From: JBAXTE01 sp037130365
Lineage (GTDB): Bacteria; Bacteroidota; Bacteroidia; Bacteroidales; WCHB1-69
Direction of reading: 5' to 3'
Assembly (NCBI GenBank): GCA_037130365.1
Contig: JBAXTE010000005.1
Coordinates: 62,001 to 126,000, forward strand
Length of the DNA: 64,000 nucleotides
Part shown: one piece after another, positions 61,335 to 64,000 of the stretch
Layout: every line of letters starts with the position of its first letter
Numbering within the stretch: position 1 is the stretch's first letter
Notes under the pieces: model-generated
The model's database searches: none
The model's input: only the letters and a program-made list of their open reading frames with translations
What the model was told of the DNA's origin: nothing
Position numbers and translations under genes: made by a program

Positions 61335-64000
61335 CTACATTCCTCCTTGTTGGGCAGAATAATTTTTTAACTGGTTCAACATCTCAGCAGCTTGTTGGAA
61401 TCCTGGATTTATCTTCAAAGCTTCTTCAAGTACTTTTATTGCTTTGTTTATCTCGTTTTGTCTGACATAAACCATTGCCAATCCATAATACCCATACACA
61501 AACTTATAATTTACTTTGGTCGCTTTTTCAAATGCTACTCTTGATTCTTCTAGTGCTTTAGCATTTTTATTTTTATCAAATAATTGAATTCCAATCCAAC
61601 CTTTCATATTTAACCCATTTTCGTACGTTGGATAAACTTTAAGGAGTAAATCGGCATAAATATTTGCGCTATCGAGATTTCCTCTATTCATATTCATTTC
61701 TGTAAGCGAAAGCAACGATAGTTCATTGTTTGGATCTGCAATAATAGATTTTTTAAAGAGCATTTCGGCTTGCATCATATTCTGAATTCTTACACTCATT
61801 GAATCTTTAGTGTTTTCAGATTTTGTTTTAAATTCCGAAGCATAAAAATCATCTTTATTGGCACGTTTAAGAATTGCACAAATTGGCTTTCCATCGACAT
61901 CGATAGTATGAATGGTGTTTTTTGGAGGCCAAATACCTGTTTGAAGTTGCGTGGCATCAATATAACTATTTACTACAATATAATAATCCCAAGGCGAACT
62001 TCCTCGCTCGTAATAACGCACATAAGCCGATTGAATAATATTTGTGTCGTGACGGATGTAATAATCGGTAATTCCTAAATTATTAGTTCCAACAATGGCT
62101 TTTTGTCCAATTGGTTGAGGATTTTTCTTCACATAATCGATAATCCAATTAGTGGCCGCACGCATACTGTGATAGTAATAATCCATTTCGTAATGACCAT
62201 ACGCTTTTTCCACACCACCAGCAAATTCGTTATAGTAAACATACTCGTGAGGATGATTTTTTGCAATGTGTTTTAAAGGTAAAAACACCATAAAACCAAT
62301 GACTATCAAGCCAGCAATTTGAGCATATTTATTTTTAATCAATCGTAAACCAGCTTCAAAACCAAGCGAGGCCAACATCACTAAAAAAGGATAAACAAAT
62401 AGTACGTGTCGCCATCCGCCATATACGTTTGATTTTTTAAATATGATATACCAAACTGGAAACACACACGCGAAAATCAAGATAAACAAAACAACACCAT
62501 TGATTTTCTTTAAAATTGGTTTTGAAAAAATTGCAGCTAATCCAACGCCAATAATCACTAAAATTGGGATGGTCATAAATATATATTTTGGCAAATAATA
62601 CCACGGAGCTTTATCCGACCAAATATTGTTTCCTTCGAAAAGCTGACGCAAGCCAACAGAAAAATTAGTCATAATGTCTAAAGATTCTTTAGAGTGCTTG
62701 AATGGGGCTTCTATAGCATACGGCCAAAGTATGATTCCTATATAAAAAGCCAAAATAATTATTCCGCCAAGTATAGCAATAAGTCGAAATCCACCATTCC
62801 AAAATTTTGAGGAAAAATACTCTTTTGAGGAAAAACTAGCCGCATACGCAACCCCAACAAACAAAAACAAATATGCCATCAGCATTACTCCTCCAACACG
62901 AACACTAACAGCCATTGCAATGCCTAAAGCAATATAAATTAATCGTTTAAGATTTCTTTTTGGCATTTCACGAATAAATAATACCGTTTGAAAAACAGTG
63001 AAAAGATATGCAAATGCAAAAGGAATATCTTTCGGATTATTATATGAATGTCCCAAAAAACGCGGCGAGACAAACAAGAAAATCATCCCAAAAATAGCGG
63101 CACGCCAGCCCATAATGTGCGACAAAAACAATCCCGTAACTAATATAATTAACCAACCCACTATGCTGTTCATAACGTGGCGACTTTCGTAAGGATTGTC
63201 TGTGCCAGTAATTTTGTTTACAATATAAGTGATGTTATCGAACGATTGACCATAGTATTGAAGCATCGTTCTTTCCAAGTTTGGATTTGTGTTAATATCA
63301 ACCGCCGATTTATCTCCTTTTGAGTAGTAATCATATACTAACTTTGCGTGATCGTAGTTCACTTTTTCATCACCGGTCATCCCTGCATCTCGACTTAAAA
63401 TTGGCATAGCAAACATCAACCCTAAGGCAATTACAAAGAATAGCAAGCGGTAAATAGATGATTCTCTGTTTGTTGTAAAATCGTTAGAATATTTTGTTTT
63501 TCCCGATAAATCTTTGATTGGCTGTAGGATATACCACTGTAAAAAATTAGAAATTGAGAGTTTTATTCTATCAACAATTGAAATTTTTGAAAAATTGCAA
63601 GGGTGATTTACTATAATTTCGCTGGTTCTAAATTGTTGTTTGCGAACAAAATATTCGATAGAATTCTCATCAATTTGAGCACCAACAATGCCCGAAGCAG
63701 CTGCACGATTTAAAATCCAGACTCCTTGTTTGGTTGGACGAGTTTTACCTTTTTCTGTAAATCTGATTTTTGAACATATATCAGAATCAAGTTCTTTTAT
63801 TGATAAAAACTCATTGATGTTTACCTTTGTTGTTTTGTTGCAATCAAGTACCACACAATGTGGATGTTGTGGCTCAAATGCTTCCAGAAAATTATAAACA
63901 CGAACATTCAACGAGTTATTCCCACCCGAAATTTCCAAAAGTTGTTGTTCTGTAATTGATTCCTTTGAGGCAAGTACTACTTCAATCTTGCTCAAGTTTT
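61335..64000 (-). CDS. GT39-like membrane glycosyltransferase with C-terminal TPRs (5' end outside window)
   Basis: At least 887 residues. No ATG start is seen; the frame is open to the window end and continues past a TTG at 63995, so the protein is probably longer. The first about 150 visible residues form a soluble part whose pattern (IRFTEKGKTRPTKQGVWILNRAA, SIEYFVRKQQFRTSEIIVNHPC) faintly recalls the tail of a GT2 enzyme. A 9-11 helix membrane region follows (about 180-590) with the GT39-like first loop DAGMTGDEKVNYDHAKLVYDYY (acidic DE) and SPRFLGHSYNNPKDIPFAFAY. The C-terminus (about 720-880) has TPRs (AVYVRQNEINKAIKVLEEAL type). It probably transfers a sugar from a lipid donor outside the inner membrane. 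Confidence 0.72.
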   Translation of the reverse strand, partial: NLSKIEVVLASKESITEQQLLEISGGNNSLNVRVYNFLEAFEPQHPHCVVLDCNKTTKVNINEFLSIKELDSDICSKIRFTEKGKTRPTKQGVWILNRAAASGIVGAQIDENSIEYFVRKQQFRTSEIIVNHPCNFSKISIVDRIKLSISNFLQWYILQPIKDLSGKTKYSNDFTTNRESSIYRLLFFVIALGLMFAMPILSRDAGMTGDEKVNYDHAKLVYDYYSKGDKSAVDINTNPNLERTMLQYYGQSFDNITYIVNKITGTDNPYESRHVMNSIVGWLIILVTGLFLSHIMGWRAAIFGMIFLFVSPRFLGHSYNNPKDIPFAFAYLFTVFQTVLFIREMPKRNLKRLIYIALGIAMAVSVRVGGVMLMAYLFLFVGVAYAASFSSKEYFSSKFWNGGFRLIAILGGIIILAFYIGIILWPYAIEAPFKHSKESLDIMTNFSVGLRQLFEGNNIWSDKAPWYYLPKYIFMTIPILVIIGVGLAAIFSKPILKKINGVVLFILIFACVFPVWYIIFKKSNVYGGWRHVLFVYPFLVMLASLGFEAGLRLIKNKYAQIAGLIVIGFMVFLPLKHIAKNHPHEYVYYNEFAGGVEKAYGHYEMDYYYHSMRAATNWIIDYVKKNPQPIGQKAIVGTNNLGITDYYIRHDTNIIQSAYVRYYERGSSPWDYYIVVNSYIDATQLQTGIWPPKNTIHTIDVDGKPICAILKRANKDDFYASEFKTKSENTKDSMSVRIQNMMQAEMLFKKSIIADPNNELSLLSLTEMNMNRGNLDSANIYADLLLKVYPTYENGLNMKGWIGIQLFDKNKNAKALEESRVAFEKATKVNYKFVYGYYGLAMVYVRQNEINKAIKVLEEALKINPGFQQAAEMLNQLKNYSAQQGGM

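Noticed and set aside
1..64000. CRISPR array, cas, restriction-modification, prophage or biosynthetic gene cluster
   Set aside because: No array of regular direct repeats and spacers and no gene of these systems was seen on either strand.
1..64000. tRNA or rRNA genes
   Set aside because: No tRNA cloverleaf or rRNA-like sequence was recognised in the gaps; a covariance search would be needed to exclude one fully.

Overview
The window is a stretch of chromosome from a member of the Bacteroidota. The evidence is the visibly AT-rich DNA, five proteins ending in type IX secretion (T9SS) sorting domains, sigma-ABfr type promoters (TTTG, about 20 bp, then TAnnTTTG), an almost complete lack of Shine-Dalgarno sequences, and family-typical genes such as a short-chain (epimerase-type) threonine dehydrogenase. 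A B12-dependent ribonucleotide reductase and a rubrerythrin suggest anaerobic or microaerobic life. I cannot place it below phylum. I saw no rRNA, tRNA, CRISPR array, prophage or intact insertion sequence.

Layout. 1-3.9 kb (minus): the start of a secreted protein, a lipoprotein and outer-membrane barrel pair, then trpS-hflX. 4.1-12.5 kb (plus): a TPR-LytS histidine kinase and LytTR regulator, then a delta-60 propeller/FISUMP T9SS protein, an OmpA-family protein and a second T9SS protein, ended by a strong terminator. 12.6-33.8 kb (minus): a TPR protein, two giant modular T9SS beta-helix proteins (about 3364 and 2717 residues) that are paralogs of each other, and a polytopic membrane protein. 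34-46 kb: lysS (plus); a recQ / OmpH-like / MORN lipoprotein operon (minus); rubrerythrin (minus); an RlpA-SPOR protein, thyA and folA (plus); tdh (minus) divergent from kbl (plus); a small lysine-rich secreted protein. 46-46.7 kb is gene-free and full of palindromes. 46.7-53.8 kb (minus): nrdJ, then an operon of a TolB-like/outer-membrane protein, a half-size TauE/SafE protein and a YhbP-like protein. 53.9-56.5 kb (plus): a metallo-beta-lactamase-fold hydrolase, QueD, FolE, SufE and a SufT/MIP18-like protein. 56.7-64 kb (minus): a 21-repeat YCF48-type T9SS protein, a second palindrome-rich gap, and a GT39-like membrane glycosyltransferase with TPRs that runs off the window.

How genes work together. 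tdh and kbl convert threonine to glycine and acetyl-CoA. thyA and folA form the dTMP/tetrahydrofolate pair. FolE and QueD make the first two steps from GTP toward queuosine precursors. SufE and the SufT-like protein serve Fe-S assembly. The secreted T9SS proteins look like surface or adhesin-type structural proteins; none shows a recognisable enzymatic domain.

Most of the window is ordinary housekeeping DNA. The parts most worth a second look are the two giant shuffled-module surface proteins, the 3 x 7 repeat YCF48 protein, and the intergenic palindromes, which include a hairpin family with a shared tail and a possible small mobile element.
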